NCBI GenBank assembly: GCA_024698925.1
Contig: JAILQO010000018.1
Coordinates: 1 to 59,844 of the forward strand
Origin: Bacteroidaceae bacterium
Lineage (GTDB): Bacteria > Bacteroidota > Bacteroidia > Bacteroidales > Bacteroidaceae
DNA length: 59,844 nucleotides
Direction of reading: 5' to 3'
Positions 1 through 9,704 of the stretch are shown here, piece after piece. The number at the start of each line of letters is the position of its first letter. Position 1 is the stretch's first letter. The notes under the pieces are model-generated. The model did no database searches and was not told where the DNA came from. It saw only the letters and a list, made by a program, of their open reading frames with translations. A program made the position numbers and the translations under genes.

Positions 1-1
1 A

Positions 2-250
2 GAATACGAGCAGATTAAGAATTTCAAGAAAATGAAAGCGAGCAAAGTCATCAAAATTAAAGGTAACCTGTTAATGAAGATGGCTATGAACCAAGCTTTC
101 ACAGTCCGTATTTGGGAAGACGAAAACGGCTACAAGGATACAGTCATTGAATTCGATGGATGCAGGTATGCCGTCATCCACCTTGGTGGTTTCTACAAGA
201 AAGATGAAATCGCAAAATATATCAGAGTCGATAAACAAAACGAACAATGA
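2..250 (+). CDS. hypothetical protein, C-terminal part (cut by window edge)
   Basis: The frame is open from the first bases of the window, so the ATG at 32 is probably internal and the true start lies outside. The visible 82 residues are mixed charged/hydrophobic with no recognised motif, signal or membrane segment. The stop TGA overlaps the ATG of the GH92 gene (ATGA at 247-250), which suggests co-transcription. The family is not recognised; a small secreted or periplasmic protein cannot be excluded because the N-terminus is missing. Confidence 0.55.
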   Translation, partial: EYEQIKNFKKMKASKVIKIKGNLLMKMAMNQAFTVRIWEDENGYKDTVIEFDGCRYAVIHLGGFYKKDEIAKYIRVDKQNEQ

Positions 251-2268
251 AAAAGAAATCCTTCATCACGATCCCGCTTACCCTATTATTCTTTGTGCCC
301 CTGCTGGCGCAGAAACATACTGTGCTCGATCAAGTAAACCTGTACATGGGCACAGCCGATGACTACGGGCAGATGACGCCTGGTGCCACCGTACCTTACA
401 GCCAGATTCAGGTCTGCCCTGACAGCAAGCCGCGCCAGCATCCAGGCTACGACTACGAAGTACCCGTCATTTCTGGTTTCAGCATCAATCGTCTTTCGGG
501 AGTGGGTGGTAGCGGTTGCGGTGGTAATGTGTCGCTCATGCCCGATGCGACGGGCGAGGGCGTGCAGCTCCTGAAGCAAACTGAGCAGGCTTCGCCAGGC
601 TATTACGCCGCCCAACTGAGCAATGGTGTCAAGTTCGCTGCAACGGCCGACAACATCATGGCTGTGGAGCGTTTCTCCTTTCCCGATGCCTCGAAGGCCG
701 TCCTGCTGCTCAATCCCCGCTCGGCTTTCGACAAACTCTTCGATGCTGGCTTCGCGCAGAAGGCGCCCTCGATGGGGCAGGGCTTTGCGGTTTGTGCCAA
801 CACATGTGGACGCGGTCGCTACCACCTGCACTATCGCCTCTATACCAGCACGCCTTTTGAGCTTGACACAATAGCCGACAATCGCCTGCGCCTCACCTTC
901 CCTGAGCTACCAGCTCACGAGGTCGAGGTGCGCATTGTCGTTTCCACAGGACTTGCCGACGAGTTGAACCAAATAGACGAGAAGGATGTCTGGGGTAAAT
1001 CTTTTGACGCGATTCTCCAGCAGGCACAGCAGCGCTGGCTTGATGTTCTCTCATCTGTCGAGGTGGAAGGCGGCACAGAAGATCAGCAAGCTATCTTCTA
1101 CACGTCTTTATATCGTACTTTTCACAGCCCCTTCCAAGTCACCGATCACAAGCTATCGCGAGACCGTTATCTTGGCACCGATGGAAAGATTCACGAAGCC
1201 AAGGACTTCCAATACTACAGCTCATGGTCACTTTGGGACACCTACCGCACCAAGTTTCCTCTTATTACGTTGCTCGACGGCATTCACTCCTCCGACATCA
1301 TGCAGTCATTGGCACAGCTCTACCTAACGGGCAAGAAGGACTGGAGCACCGACTTTGAGTGCGTGCCCACGGTTCGTACCGAGCACGCCATCGCCACCCT
1401 GCTCGACGCTTATCGTCAGGGCATCAGAATTCCTTCCCTCCGCGATGCTTATCCTGGCATGGTGGCCGAAGTGAAACGTCTAAGCCTGAAGAGCCCCGAC
1501 CAATGTTTGGAGGCGAGCGGCGACTTTTGGGCGCTGGGGCAGTTGGCAGCGGAATTGGGCAAGAAGGATGAAGCAGCCCTTTGGACTAAGCGGGGCGAGG
1601 ATATCTTTGACAGCATCTGGCCGCGCGAGTTCCAGCACATCGATTCAACCTACACCAAGATGCGTGGCAATGGTCTTTATCAGGGCACACGCTGGCAGTA
1701 CCGATGGGGAGCTCCCATGTACCTGCAACGAATGATCAAACTGGTGGGCAAGAAAAAACTTGCAGCGCAACTGGAGACCTTCTTCCGCGAGGAACTCTAC
1801 AATCAGGGGAACGAGCCTGACATCCATGTGCCCTTCCTCTTCGGACGGCTCGGTATACCACAGAAGACAGGTCCAATCGTCCGCAGTCTTGCCACGACGT
1901 CCATCACCCATCGCTATGGCGGCAACGATGCCTACCCCACACCCTTCGTAGGCTGTGCCTTCGTGAATCAGCCCCGTGGCTATTGCCCTGAGATGGACGA
2001 GGATGATGGTGCCATGAGTGCCTGGTACGTTTACGCCAGCATAGGTATGTATCCGCTCGTCGTTGGCGAAGCCATCTATGAACTCTTCCCGCCGCTCTTC
2101 GACAAAGTGACGCTCCACCTCGGAGCCGACCGCCAGACGACAGTTGTCATCAGGCGCGCAAATACCAATAGCAAATGTAAGCGCGTGACTTGGAACGGCA
2201 AACGCCTGCCACGCTTCCAAATCTCCGTCAACGAACTCAAGAAGGGCGGTGAACTCGTATTTTACTAA
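247..2268 (+). CDS. GH92 family alpha-mannosidase-like glycoside hydrolase
   Basis: GH92 enzymes are Ca-dependent exo-acting alpha-mannosidases of Bacteroidetes. The 673-residue protein starts with a clear signal peptide (to about residue 21, ending PLLAQ). It shows the family N-terminal signature NLYMGTADDYGQMTPGATVP, then SGFSINRLSGVGGSGC, GNEPDIHVPFL, and near residue 582 the acidic motif EMDEDDGAMSAWYVYASIGM, which corresponds to the catalytic GNDDxGxMSAWYV region of the family. It is somewhat shorter than typical GH92 proteins (about 740). Linkage specificity cannot be read from sequence. It overlaps the upstream gene by 4 bases and converges with the GH3 gene. A substrate of mannose-containing glycans (for example N-glycans) is inferred from the family only. 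Confidence 0.9.
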   Translation: MKKKSFITIPLTLLFFVPLLAQKHTVLDQVNLYMGTADDYGQMTPGATVPYSQIQVCPDSKPRQHPGYDYEVPVISGFSINRLSGVGGSGCGGNVSLMPDATGEGVQLLKQTEQASPGYYAAQLSNGVKFAATADNIMAVERFSFPDASKAVLLLNPRSAFDKLFDAGFAQKAPSMGQGFAVCANTCGRGRYHLHYRLYTSTPFELDTIADNRLRLTFPELPAHEVEVRIVVSTGLADELNQIDEKDVWGKSFDAILQQAQQRWLDVLSSVEVEGGTEDQQAIFYTSLYRTFHSPFQVTDHKLSRDRYLGTDGKIHEAKDFQYYSSWSLWDTYRTKFPLITLLDGIHSSDIMQSLAQLYLTGKKDWSTDFECVPTVRTEHAIATLLDAYRQGIRIPSLRDAYPGMVAEVKRLSLKSPDQCLEASGDFWALGQLAAELGKKDEAALWTKRGEDIFDSIWPREFQHIDSTYTKMRGNGLYQGTRWQYRWGAPMYLQRMIKLVGKKKLAAQLETFFREELYNQGNEPDIHVPFLFGRLGIPQKTGPIVRSLATTSITHRYGGNDAYPTPFVGCAFVNQPRGYCPEMDEDDGAMSAWYVYASIGMYPLVVGEAIYELFPPLFDKVTLHLGADRQTTVVIRRANTNSKCKRVTWNGKRLPRFQISVNELKKGGELVFY

Positions 2269-2296
2269 GGTATCACAACGAGTTTAATGCTTACGC

Positions 2297-4924
2297 TTAA
2301 TTGACCACAAAGTCCAAGGTCTGGAGGTCCTTGTCACGTGACGAGGTACCGTAGAGAATCTGGTAGCGTCCAGGCATGACGCTGAGTTCATCGATGTTCA
2401 CATCGTAGTATTCAAAAGCCTCGCCATCCAGCGTAATCGTTGCTGTCTTGGTCTCGCCAGCTTTCAGCGCCAACTTCTGGAATCCCTTCAGCGCCTTGAT
2501 AGGTGCTCCGTCATCATTGAGCCGTTTCACATAAACCTGTACGGTTTCTGTTCCTTCACGCATTCCAGTATTGGTTACAGGAACGGCCAGCGTCACCTTG
2601 CCTTTCTTCTTCATGGACTTTGCAGATAGTTTGCCCTTGCCCACGCTGAATGTCGTATAGCTGAGGCCGTAGCCAAAGGCATACTGCGGCTCGCCTGTAA
2701 AGTAGCGATAGGTGCGGTTCTTCATCGAGTAGTCCAGGAAATCAGGAAGATCATCATTTGAGCGATAGAAAGTGACAGGCAGCTTGCCGCCAGGGTTGTA
2801 GTCGCCGAAGAGCACCTCTGCCAACGCCTTGGCACCACCCTGCCCTGCGTACCAAGCTTGTAGCAGCGCATCGTACTGGCCTTCTACGCTACCAAAAGTA
2901 ATAGCAGAGCCAGAGCAGTTGACGAAGATGACGGGACGACCCGTCGCATGCATGGCGCGAACAAGCATTTGCTGCACTTTCGGGAGTTCAATGTCCTGCT
3001 TGTCGCCACCCTCGCCTTCCATTCGAGCCGAAATACCGCCGATGATGATAATGGCATCAGCCTCTTTCACCTGATTCGCCAAATCTGTGAAGTCTGCGAG
3101 TTTGCGTTCGCAGATGTCACCACGCAGCATGGCGAACTGGCCATCGCCATGTTTGTATTCTATCACCACATCGTAGGTTTTACCCTCCTCTACGGGGAAT
3201 GACTTATATTGTACACCCCTACGGCCAAAACCTCTACGACCGCTTGCAGCCTGGTTCGCTTCTACGACCTCGCCGTTCACCTTCAGCACGTAGCCATTAT
3301 CGGTAGTCAAAGTATATTTCATCTCCCCTGTGAAGGTGGATACATACTGACCGCTGATGCGTACGGAAAGCGTGTCACGATTGACGCCCTGGGCAAAGCC
3401 CCAGGCACCGAAGGTCGAAAAGTTCAGCTCGTTGTAATATTCCGTCTTGGCCGGTTCGCCGGCAAGTTCCTTGTTATTGAAGAACTCCACCTTGACACCC
3501 TTGCCGCCATTGAAGTCCGGCAGATGATGAACAGTAGCATATTCATCGTTCAGTTCACAGGCTTTCTCGTAGATAATCTTGGCGTCAGGCACAGCAGCTC
3601 GGATACCGCTGAGCAACGAGTGCTGGTGCTCTTTAGTAGGTGTGCCGCCATAGTTACCGTTCAACAACTCCACATCGTCGGCATTGGGGCCGATGACAGC
3701 AAGTGTCTTGATATTTTTTGAAAGTGGGAGGACTGCTTTCCCCTCTATCCCCTGCTTGAAGGCTTTATTCTCCAATAGTACCATTGACTCGCGAGCGGCC
3801 TGAGTGGCGAGAGCATCGTGCTCCTCGCTGCTGATTGTTGATGGGGAAAGCTTCGACCACGGGAGCATGTCAGCTGGGTCAAACATACCGAGTTCGAAGC
3901 GGCCCATCAGCGTTTTGCGGAGATGGCCGTCAAGATCACTCTCCTGGATGAGTCCCTGCTTCAAACCATCGGCCAACGACATAAAGACTTTGCCACACTC
4001 CAGATCGGTACCGTTCAACACCGCATCCACGGAAGCCGACAGAGGATCCTTATGTGTCTCATGCTGGCCACGGTTATAGAAGTTGTTGATGGCATCGCAG
4101 TCTGTGACTACCAATCCATCGTAGCCCCACTTGTTGCGCAAGATATCAATCAACAAACGATCACTGGTACAGCATGGTTTACCCTCGAAACGCTGGTAGG
4201 CACACATCACTTCGCGGACGTTACCTTTTTTTACCAACGCCTTGAAGGCTGGCAGGTAGGTTTCCCACAAATCGCGGTTCGACGGCTCCACATTCATCGA
4301 GTGGCGCAGGGGCTCGGGACCGCTGTGGACGGCGTAGTGCTTGGCACATGCATGGGTCTTGAAGTAGCGGGCATCATTGCCTTGCATACCCAACACGGTC
4401 TGCACACCAAGCACAGCATTCAGGTAGGGATCCTCGCCACAAGTTTCCTGTCCCCTACCCCATCGTGGATCACGGAAGACGTTCACATTCGGACACCAGA
4501 AAGTCAACTCCGGATTGCCTGGATAATATGTCACACCCTGAGGCACATTAAATATATGATGGTCTGAACGGTTCCAGTTGGCACGTGCCTCATCGCTCAC
4601 CTGCGAAAAAACATCATAGACTAGCTGCGCATTGAAGGCTGCGGCCATTCCAATCGGCTGCGGATAAACGGTATAGCCACCTTGGCGCACACCGTGACAA
4701 GCCTCACTCCACCAGTTGTAGCTGGGTATACCAAGACGATCAATCGAAACGGACTTGTTCATCATCAGTCCCACCTTCTCGTCCGGTGTGAGTAGCGTCA
4801 GCAACGCCTCCACGCGTTCGCTGTTGGAGCGCGAAGGGTCTTGGAATGTGTACTTAATCTGTGCTGACACGGAGGCCGTCAGCATAGCCCCTGTCGTGGC
4901 AATAGCCAAAAACAACTTCTTCAT
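2297..4924 (-). CDS. GH3 beta-glucosidase/beta-xylosidase with PA14 insert
   Basis: Secreted exo-beta-glycosidase (875 residues; signal peptide to about residue 21, ending VSAQ). The order is GH3 N-terminal barrel (residues about 30-330), GH3 C-terminal domain interrupted by a PA14 domain (about 465-610), then a fibronectin-III-like domain (about 780-865). Visible motifs are AKHYAVHSGPE near 194-204 and the nucleophile Asp in VVTDCDAI near residue 275. The overall architecture matches plant-hemicellulose GH3 enzymes of Prevotella/Bacteroides that often act as beta-xylosidase or beta-glucosidase; the precise sugar is not readable. It is divergent from the GH43 gene, and a good promoter lies just upstream at 4971-5001. 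Confidence 0.93.
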   Translation of the reverse strand: MKKLFLAIATTGAMLTASVSAQIKYTFQDPSRSNSERVEALLTLLTPDEKVGLMMNKSVSIDRLGIPSYNWWSEACHGVRQGGYTVYPQPIGMAAAFNAQLVYDVFSQVSDEARANWNRSDHHIFNVPQGVTYYPGNPELTFWCPNVNVFRDPRWGRGQETCGEDPYLNAVLGVQTVLGMQGNDARYFKTHACAKHYAVHSGPEPLRHSMNVEPSNRDLWETYLPAFKALVKKGNVREVMCAYQRFEGKPCCTSDRLLIDILRNKWGYDGLVVTDCDAINNFYNRGQHETHKDPLSASVDAVLNGTDLECGKVFMSLADGLKQGLIQESDLDGHLRKTLMGRFELGMFDPADMLPWSKLSPSTISSEEHDALATQAARESMVLLENKAFKQGIEGKAVLPLSKNIKTLAVIGPNADDVELLNGNYGGTPTKEHQHSLLSGIRAAVPDAKIIYEKACELNDEYATVHHLPDFNGGKGVKVEFFNNKELAGEPAKTEYYNELNFSTFGAWGFAQGVNRDTLSVRISGQYVSTFTGEMKYTLTTDNGYVLKVNGEVVEANQAASGRRGFGRRGVQYKSFPVEEGKTYDVVIEYKHGDGQFAMLRGDICERKLADFTDLANQVKEADAIIIIGGISARMEGEGGDKQDIELPKVQQMLVRAMHATGRPVIFVNCSGSAITFGSVEGQYDALLQAWYAGQGGAKALAEVLFGDYNPGGKLPVTFYRSNDDLPDFLDYSMKNRTYRYFTGEPQYAFGYGLSYTTFSVGKGKLSAKSMKKKGKVTLAVPVTNTGMREGTETVQVYVKRLNDDGAPIKALKGFQKLALKAGETKTATITLDGEAFEYYDVNIDELSVMPGRYQILYGTSSRDKDLQTLDFVVN

Positions 4925-4970
4925 AGTTAATCCCTTTTATTTTATGTGTGTATTTCAATGATTTCCGCCG

Positions 4971-5001
4971 CAAAAGTAGGGATTAATCGGTAAGATACAA
5001 A
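4971..5001 (-). promoter_or_regulatory. Bacteroidetes-type promoter of the GH3 gene
   Basis: On the minus strand TTTG (4998-5001) is followed after 19 bases by TACTTTTG (4971-4978), matching the -33/-7 consensus. It lies about 47 bases before the GH3 start. Confidence 0.7.
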
Positions 5002-5074
5002 AGAAATGCTGGCATATTTTCCCAAAAATAAGTTAAAACACAAAGGCGTAGCACCCAACCTTGGGATTTATTTG

Positions 5075-5082
5075 TATTTTTG
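5075..5082 (+). promoter_or_regulatory. -7 box upstream of the GH43 gene
   Basis: TATTTTTG matches TAnnTTTG and lies 43 bases before the chosen ATG at 5126. No -33 box with normal spacing is visible. The position supports starting the protein at 5126 rather than at the in-frame ATG at 5006, which would lie upstream of transcription. Confidence 0.5.
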
Positions 5083-5125
5083 CGGCAAGAAAATACGACA
5101 TCATTTATCCCCAAACACAGAACTT

Positions 5126-6256
5126 ATGAAAAAGACTTTATTCGGGATGCTGGCCTTGTTGCTGGCGATGACCACAATGGCGCAGAATGAGCGCCGGACG
5201 ATCCGTAGCGGTGAGCTCTGGCCTGACAACACAGGCACACACATCAACGCTCACGGAGGCGGCATCATGAAGTACGGCGACACCTACTATTGGTTTGGTG
5301 AGCACAAATCCGACCACACCTCTGACGCATTGGTTGGCGTTACATGCTACGCCTCCACGGATCTACGGAACTGGCGCAACTGCGGTGTAGCCCTCAGCGT
5401 GAGCGACGAGCGCGGCTCGGACATCGAGCGCGGTTGTATTCTGGAGCGCCCCAAGGTCATCTATAACCCCATTACGAAGAAGTTCTGCATGTGGTTCCAT
5501 CTGGAGCTGAAAGGGCGCGGCTACGACGCGGCACGCTACGGAGTGGCTGTTGCCAACCGTCCCGAAGGGCCATACAAGTTCCTTTATTCCCAACGCGCCA
5601 ATGCCGGCACGTGGCCCATAGAATTCGGCGAGAAAGAACTGGCCACGATTGATACCCTAAATGCCGCCCATTTCAAAGAATCATGGACACCCGCTTGGCA
5701 CAAGGCTGTGGACGAGGGCCTCTTCGTAAAGCGTGATTTCGGTACCGGTCAGATGTCACGTGACATGACACTCTACGTTGACGATGACGGTAAGGCATAT
5801 CATATCTTCAGTTCCGAGGAGAACCTGACGCTACATATCGCCGAGCTCACTGGTGACTACCTTCACCACAGCGGCCGCTATACCCGCGTAGCACCCGCTG
5901 GACACAACGAGGCACCAGCCATCTTCAAGCACGAGGGCACTTACTGGATGATTACCTCCGGCTGTACCGGCTGGGCACCCAACGAGGCACGCATGTTCTC
6001 TGCCCCTAGCATTTGGGGTCCTTGGAAGCAGCACCCCAATCCCTGTCGCGGTCCTAAAGCAGAGTTGACCTTTGGCGGACAAAGTACCTATATTTTACCC
6101 CTCAACACGAAACTCTCCACCATTAACTCTCAGTACATCTTCATGGCGGATATATGGCGTCCTCGCCATCCTAGCGATGCCCGCTACATCTGGTTACCTA
6201 TCGAATTTGAGGACGGCAAACCGATTGTCCGTTGGCGTGACGAATGGGCTTTCTAA
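5126..6256 (+). CDS. GH43-like glycoside hydrolase
   Basis: A 376-residue secreted protein; the start at 5126 gives the signal peptide MKKTLFGMLALLLAMTTMAQ. A longer in-frame ORF begins at 5006 but its first 40 codons lack secretory character and precede the -7 box. The body is a five-bladed propeller type: INAHGGGIMKYGDTYYWFGE, YASTDLRNWRN, ERPKVIYNP, VAVANRPEGPYKF and GHNEAPAIFKHEGTYWM, where the EAP glutamate is the likely acid. It resembles the GH43 subfamilies acting on galactan/arabinogalactan side chains, but the sugar is not established. It is single-domain, with no carbohydrate-binding module. Confidence 0.85.
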   Translation: MKKTLFGMLALLLAMTTMAQNERRTIRSGELWPDNTGTHINAHGGGIMKYGDTYYWFGEHKSDHTSDALVGVTCYASTDLRNWRNCGVALSVSDERGSDIERGCILERPKVIYNPITKKFCMWFHLELKGRGYDAARYGVAVANRPEGPYKFLYSQRANAGTWPIEFGEKELATIDTLNAAHFKESWTPAWHKAVDEGLFVKRDFGTGQMSRDMTLYVDDDGKAYHIFSSEENLTLHIAELTGDYLHHSGRYTRVAPAGHNEAPAIFKHEGTYWMITSGCTGWAPNEARMFSAPSIWGPWKQHPNPCRGPKAELTFGGQSTYILPLNTKLSTINSQYIFMADIWRPRHPSDARYIWLPIEFEDGKPIVRWRDEWAF

Positions 6257-6286
6257 GGCCTGCGCGGAGATTTTTCTCGGAAAATG

Positions 6287-6318
6287 TTTGGCCACGTCGC
6301 AAATTTGTCGTACCTTTG
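6287..6318 (+). promoter_or_regulatory. promoter of the tRNA-Leu/tRNA-Val unit
   Basis: TTTG (6287-6290), a 20-base spacer, then TACCTTTG (6311-6318): an essentially perfect Bacteroidetes promoter 19 bases before the mature tRNA-Leu. Confidence 0.8.
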
Positions 6319-6337
6319 CGCCGTCTTAGCCAAGAAT

Positions 6338-6422
6338 GCGCTTGTGGTGGAATTGGTAGACACGCCAGACTTAGGATCTGGTGCCGCGAGGCGTGTAGGT
6401 TCGAGTCCTATCAGGCGTACCA
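6338..6422 (+). tRNA. tRNA-Leu (anticodon TAG)
   Basis: The 7-bp acceptor stem pairs 6338-6344 with 6412-6418 (two G-U pairs), and CCA is encoded at 6420-6422. The anticodon stem is CCAGA/TCTGG with loop CTTAGGA, giving anticodon TAG at 6372-6374. A long variable arm fits a class II leucine tRNA. Confidence 0.95.
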
Positions 6423-6447
6423 TTCCGAGAGCAGTTTAAGACAATGC

Positions 6448-6521
6448 GTCGGCATAGCTCAGCTGGTTAGAGTATCACCTTGACATGGTGGGGGTCCTTG
6501 GTTCGAGTCCAAGTGTCGACA
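6448..6521 (+). tRNA. tRNA-Val (anticodon GAC)
   Basis: Acceptor stem GTCGGCA (6448-6454) pairs with TGTCGAC (6514-6520); discriminator A; CCA is not encoded. The anticodon loop TTGACAT gives GAC at 6482-6484. It lies 25 bases after tRNA-Leu, in the same transcript. Confidence 0.94.
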
Positions 6522-6529
6522 CAGCGTAA

Positions 6530-6570
6530 ACGAGGAGGTTACCGAAAGGCAACCTCCTCGTCTCTTTTTT
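6530..6570 (+). terminator. Rho-independent terminator of the tRNA unit
   Basis: A perfect 11-bp stem (6530-6540 with 6551-6561; ACGAGGAGGTT and its complement), a 10-base loop, then CTCTTTTTT. Confidence 0.9.
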
Positions 6571-6607
6571 AACCTAACTTATTAACTAAACCTATAAAGA
6601 TTTGTTC

Positions 6608-9358
6608 TTATTTCACAAGCACGGTGTGCTGATCTGCAATATAGAGACCTGGCTTGAGACAATGTCCGTCAACGAGGCGTCCACCAAGGTCATAGCAACG
6701 TGATGGCGCACTCTTCCACGTCTGTGCAGGAGCCTTTACTGCGGTCAGGTAATCATCCAGATCCTGCATCCACTCCGTGAGGTCGGCAACCATCTCATCA
6801 TGGTACTGAAAGGTGAGTTTGAAGCCATAGCCGTGTCCACCAGAAGGGAAATTCTTGGAATGATAGGGAACACCCTTCGTTTTCAACGCCTTGGCATAGA
6901 CCTTACTATTATAGGGCGGCACTGTGGTATCGTCATCAGCCCAACAGAGGTAGCATATCGGTGTTGCAGATGTCACCTGCTTTTCATTACTATAAAGGTT
7001 CACCAAGGCAGGACGTGGGCTGTTACCAATCAAATTGCTACGAGAACCGGCATGCGTGTAGTTGGCATTCATGGTGATTACAGGATAGAACAGAATCTGA
7101 AAGGCCGGGATGGAATCACCCGTCGTGTGGGTAGCAACAGTGGAGGCCAGATGTCCGCCAGCGCTAAAGCCCATGACACCAATCTGGCCAGTTGAGGTAT
7201 TACACTCCTCGGGGTGATCACGCAAGTATTTCATGGCCTCACAAGCCTCATTGAGGGGACCCTCAGGCTTAGCAGGAGGTGTAGTATAAGTAAGTACCGC
7301 TGCCGTATAGCCCAACTCATTCAACATTGGCACCCAATCAGCCCCTTCAGAGCTACCCGCCACGTAACTGTAGCCACCGCCTGGAATCACAAGAACGGCG
7401 CGACCGTTGGACTTGGTATCATCAGACTTGTAGAGTGTAAAGCGTGCTCCCGTGGAGAGCCTGATATTCTCTACAGTCAGAGAACCAACCTCGCTCACGG
7501 AAAAGATGCTTCCTGCATCGCTGACATTATGCCAAAAACCGAGGTGTCCACCGGCCCCACCATATTCATTAATATAAGGTTCGGAGCCTTCCGTGGAGAG
7601 CAGAAAGCCCTGTGCGCTCTCAGTAATCTTCCACTTGAAGACACCATCGGCAAGGATTGCAACATCGCCTACTTTGGCCAACGTCTTCGTAAGGTCCGAA
7701 CGATTAAAAACCACGATTCCATCGTAAGGATCGCCTTGGAATGCCCACTGATACTCATCGGACATAACTTCTGATTTCATCGGAGCCATATTGCACTTAT
7801 AACCTTCCGCGGCATTCACATAGTCTGCCCCTTCACGCAGGGCCAGATTGTACCATTTGGCATTATTGATGTCTGGCGAGAGTTCAAAGGGGAATTTCCA
7901 GGTAGCCGTTACAATGACAACGTTGTCCTGTCCCTTAACTAGCGTGACGGGGTCTTGAACGGTATAAGTGGTATATGGTTTGCGTTGCACACGGGCAGGC
8001 ACCTCATTGATAACCTCACCCTCGAGTCCCATGTCCGTCAGTTCATCAAGCGCATTTCCGCTGGTATCCTGGATACGATAGGTAACCGTCAACTGCTTAT
8101 CTAAAAAAGCATCCAGCACAGCCAGTGCCTCCGTAGGATCCCAATCGCCCTCCTCGATAATGGCCGTTTGGTTGCCTGCATCATAATTTTTCCACGTATT
8201 AGCTACGACGCCCGTTGTGGTACTAGCAGCACTATTAAGCCAATAATCTCCCATTGTTACAAGATATGGGTAGGCCTCCGTCTTACCTGTATAATGCACC
8301 TTGATAGGCTGCAGAAATTCATTAGAGCAAATGATTGTGCTCCAATCATCTTTATAAGGTGTAGGATTGCGATACATGAAAGACTGGTCGGCTATGCTGT
8401 AGAGGTAGGTCTGATTGCCACGGCTGAGAAAGGCGAATTCCCCTTTGGTCGCATCAATTCCCGTTTTCACAGTATTGGTCAAAACGCCATCCTTTGTGCC
8501 GTAGTCTCCACGAGAGGTCTTGAACGAGTATTTCTTATCGTTCTGGGGTTGGAAACTTTTCACTTCGACTGGAGTCTGGATCTCAACACCATCGTCCTCA
8601 ATGAGTTTCAGCAAGCTATTAGCCCAGATTTCAGCTAAACGCGTAGCGCCTGTTACATTAGGATGTAGATAGAACGTGCCCGCGTTACCATTCTCTGCCG
8701 TAAACAGCGGCGTGTTGTCCTCGAAGAACTCCCACACGCCACGATAGCCGGCATAGACCTGATCGTATTCTTCCACAATGCCATCCAGAATAGGATAGTA
8801 GCTGTGCAAACGGTCCAATCCCTCCTGCAGGTACATGGCGCTGTTATAGGTATTGGGGCTATACCAGATGGGGTAGTTCAACAGAATCTTGCACGTGGGT
8901 ACCTCCTCGAGCAGTTTTTCAATGATTGCCTTGATATTGGCACGATAGGTAGAAGTGGAAACTGGAGCACCCTCCGTGGTGGTGCAGGCACTATCATTGG
9001 TGCCCAGCATGATGGAGATATATACAAGGCCGCCGTTGTTCTGTACATATGCCTTGGCAGCTTTCACGAGACGCTCAAAGTCATCACGACCCGGCAGGAA
9101 GCCGAGGGTTGTGATACCTGAGTGCCCTCCATTATAGACATTAGTTTTCACGCCAGTAGCATTGCCGACGAGTTTTCCACAGACGATAGGAGGAGCCTGC
9201 GTCCCAGCATTGCTGAGAGTGGCGCCTGCCGTGATACTATTGCCGATAAACAGCAGATTGATATTCTGCTCTGAATCGAGCTCTCCAGCTCTTGCGGGAG
9301 ACATGGCAATTCCGAGAATAACGGCAACAGCCATGAACAAGAATCGAAATATTTTCAT
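6608..9358 (-). CDS. two-esterase fusion: SGNH hydrolase plus alpha/beta-hydrolase
   Basis: Secreted 916-residue protein. The start is taken at 9358 (MKIFRFLFMAVAVILGIAMS, a clean signal peptide); an upstream in-frame ATG at 9529 adds 57 non-secretory residues. The N-terminal SGNH/GDSL esterase shows INLLFIGNSITAG near 33-45, IMLGTNDS and a late HPN. A middle region (about 265-620) has no recognised catalytic motif and may bind carbohydrate. The C-terminal alpha/beta-hydrolase shows the oxyanion-type VLVIPGGGYSYV, the nucleophile elbow GFSAGGH and a terminal HGYGF histidine. The tail CYDLGGRLVDG...GLYIADQHTVLVK resembles tails of other secreted proteins here. By context it probably removes acetyl or related esters from plant hemicellulose; the substrate is inferred. 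Confidence 0.85.
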   Translation of the reverse strand: MKIFRFLFMAVAVILGIAMSPARAGELDSEQNINLLFIGNSITAGATLSNAGTQAPPIVCGKLVGNATGVKTNVYNGGHSGITTLGFLPGRDDFERLVKAAKAYVQNNGGLVYISIMLGTNDSACTTTEGAPVSTSTYRANIKAIIEKLLEEVPTCKILLNYPIWYSPNTYNSAMYLQEGLDRLHSYYPILDGIVEEYDQVYAGYRGVWEFFEDNTPLFTAENGNAGTFYLHPNVTGATRLAEIWANSLLKLIEDDGVEIQTPVEVKSFQPQNDKKYSFKTSRGDYGTKDGVLTNTVKTGIDATKGEFAFLSRGNQTYLYSIADQSFMYRNPTPYKDDWSTIICSNEFLQPIKVHYTGKTEAYPYLVTMGDYWLNSAASTTTGVVANTWKNYDAGNQTAIIEEGDWDPTEALAVLDAFLDKQLTVTYRIQDTSGNALDELTDMGLEGEVINEVPARVQRKPYTTYTVQDPVTLVKGQDNVVIVTATWKFPFELSPDINNAKWYNLALREGADYVNAAEGYKCNMAPMKSEVMSDEYQWAFQGDPYDGIVVFNRSDLTKTLAKVGDVAILADGVFKWKITESAQGFLLSTEGSEPYINEYGGAGGHLGFWHNVSDAGSIFSVSEVGSLTVENIRLSTGARFTLYKSDDTKSNGRAVLVIPGGGYSYVAGSSEGADWVPMLNELGYTAAVLTYTTPPAKPEGPLNEACEAMKYLRDHPEECNTSTGQIGVMGFSAGGHLASTVATHTTGDSIPAFQILFYPVITMNANYTHAGSRSNLIGNSPRPALVNLYSNEKQVTSATPICYLCWADDDTTVPPYNSKVYAKALKTKGVPYHSKNFPSGGHGYGFKLTFQYHDEMVADLTEWMQDLDDYLTAVKAPAQTWKSAPSRCYDLGGRLVDGHCLKPGLYIADQHTVLVK

Positions 9359-9435
9359 CTTAGATTTAGTATAGTTTTGTAATAAATAGCAGCTGTTTTG
9401 TACGCTTACAGCGCTTGAATATGTCTTTGACACCA

Positions 9436-9443
9436 CAAAAATA
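9436..9443 (-). promoter_or_regulatory. -7 box upstream of the esterase fusion gene
   Basis: TATTTTTG on the minus strand, about 78 bases before the chosen start at 9358. It would leave the in-frame ATG at 9529 outside the transcript, supporting the shorter protein. The rest of the 9359-9704 gap is AT-rich with no further gene seen. Confidence 0.5.
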
Positions 9444-9631
9444 GTAATAAATCTTGATACGATCATCCATTTTATCTCAAAAAAGATCTTATTCTCGCTT
9501 ACTTTCTTTTCATTGGACATTTTTGTCATAGAAATATACAGAAATATCTCTGCTGCGAATTATGACGATTTCAATTTTATCTCAAACATCTTCTTTTGAA
9601 TCCCATCTACAAGAAATAATCCCCAAAAAAG

Positions 9632-9662
9632 ATTGCGCCTTCAAAAAAAAATTGTACCTTTG
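9632..9662 (+). promoter_or_regulatory. promoter of the GH43-GH31-GH27 operon
   Basis: ATTG (9632-9635), a 19-base spacer and TACCTTTG (9655-9662), 43 bases before the ATG at 9705. Confidence 0.7.
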
Positions 9663-9704
9663 CGAGGACATTCATCACACAACACAGGAATGCATTAAAC
9701 AACT

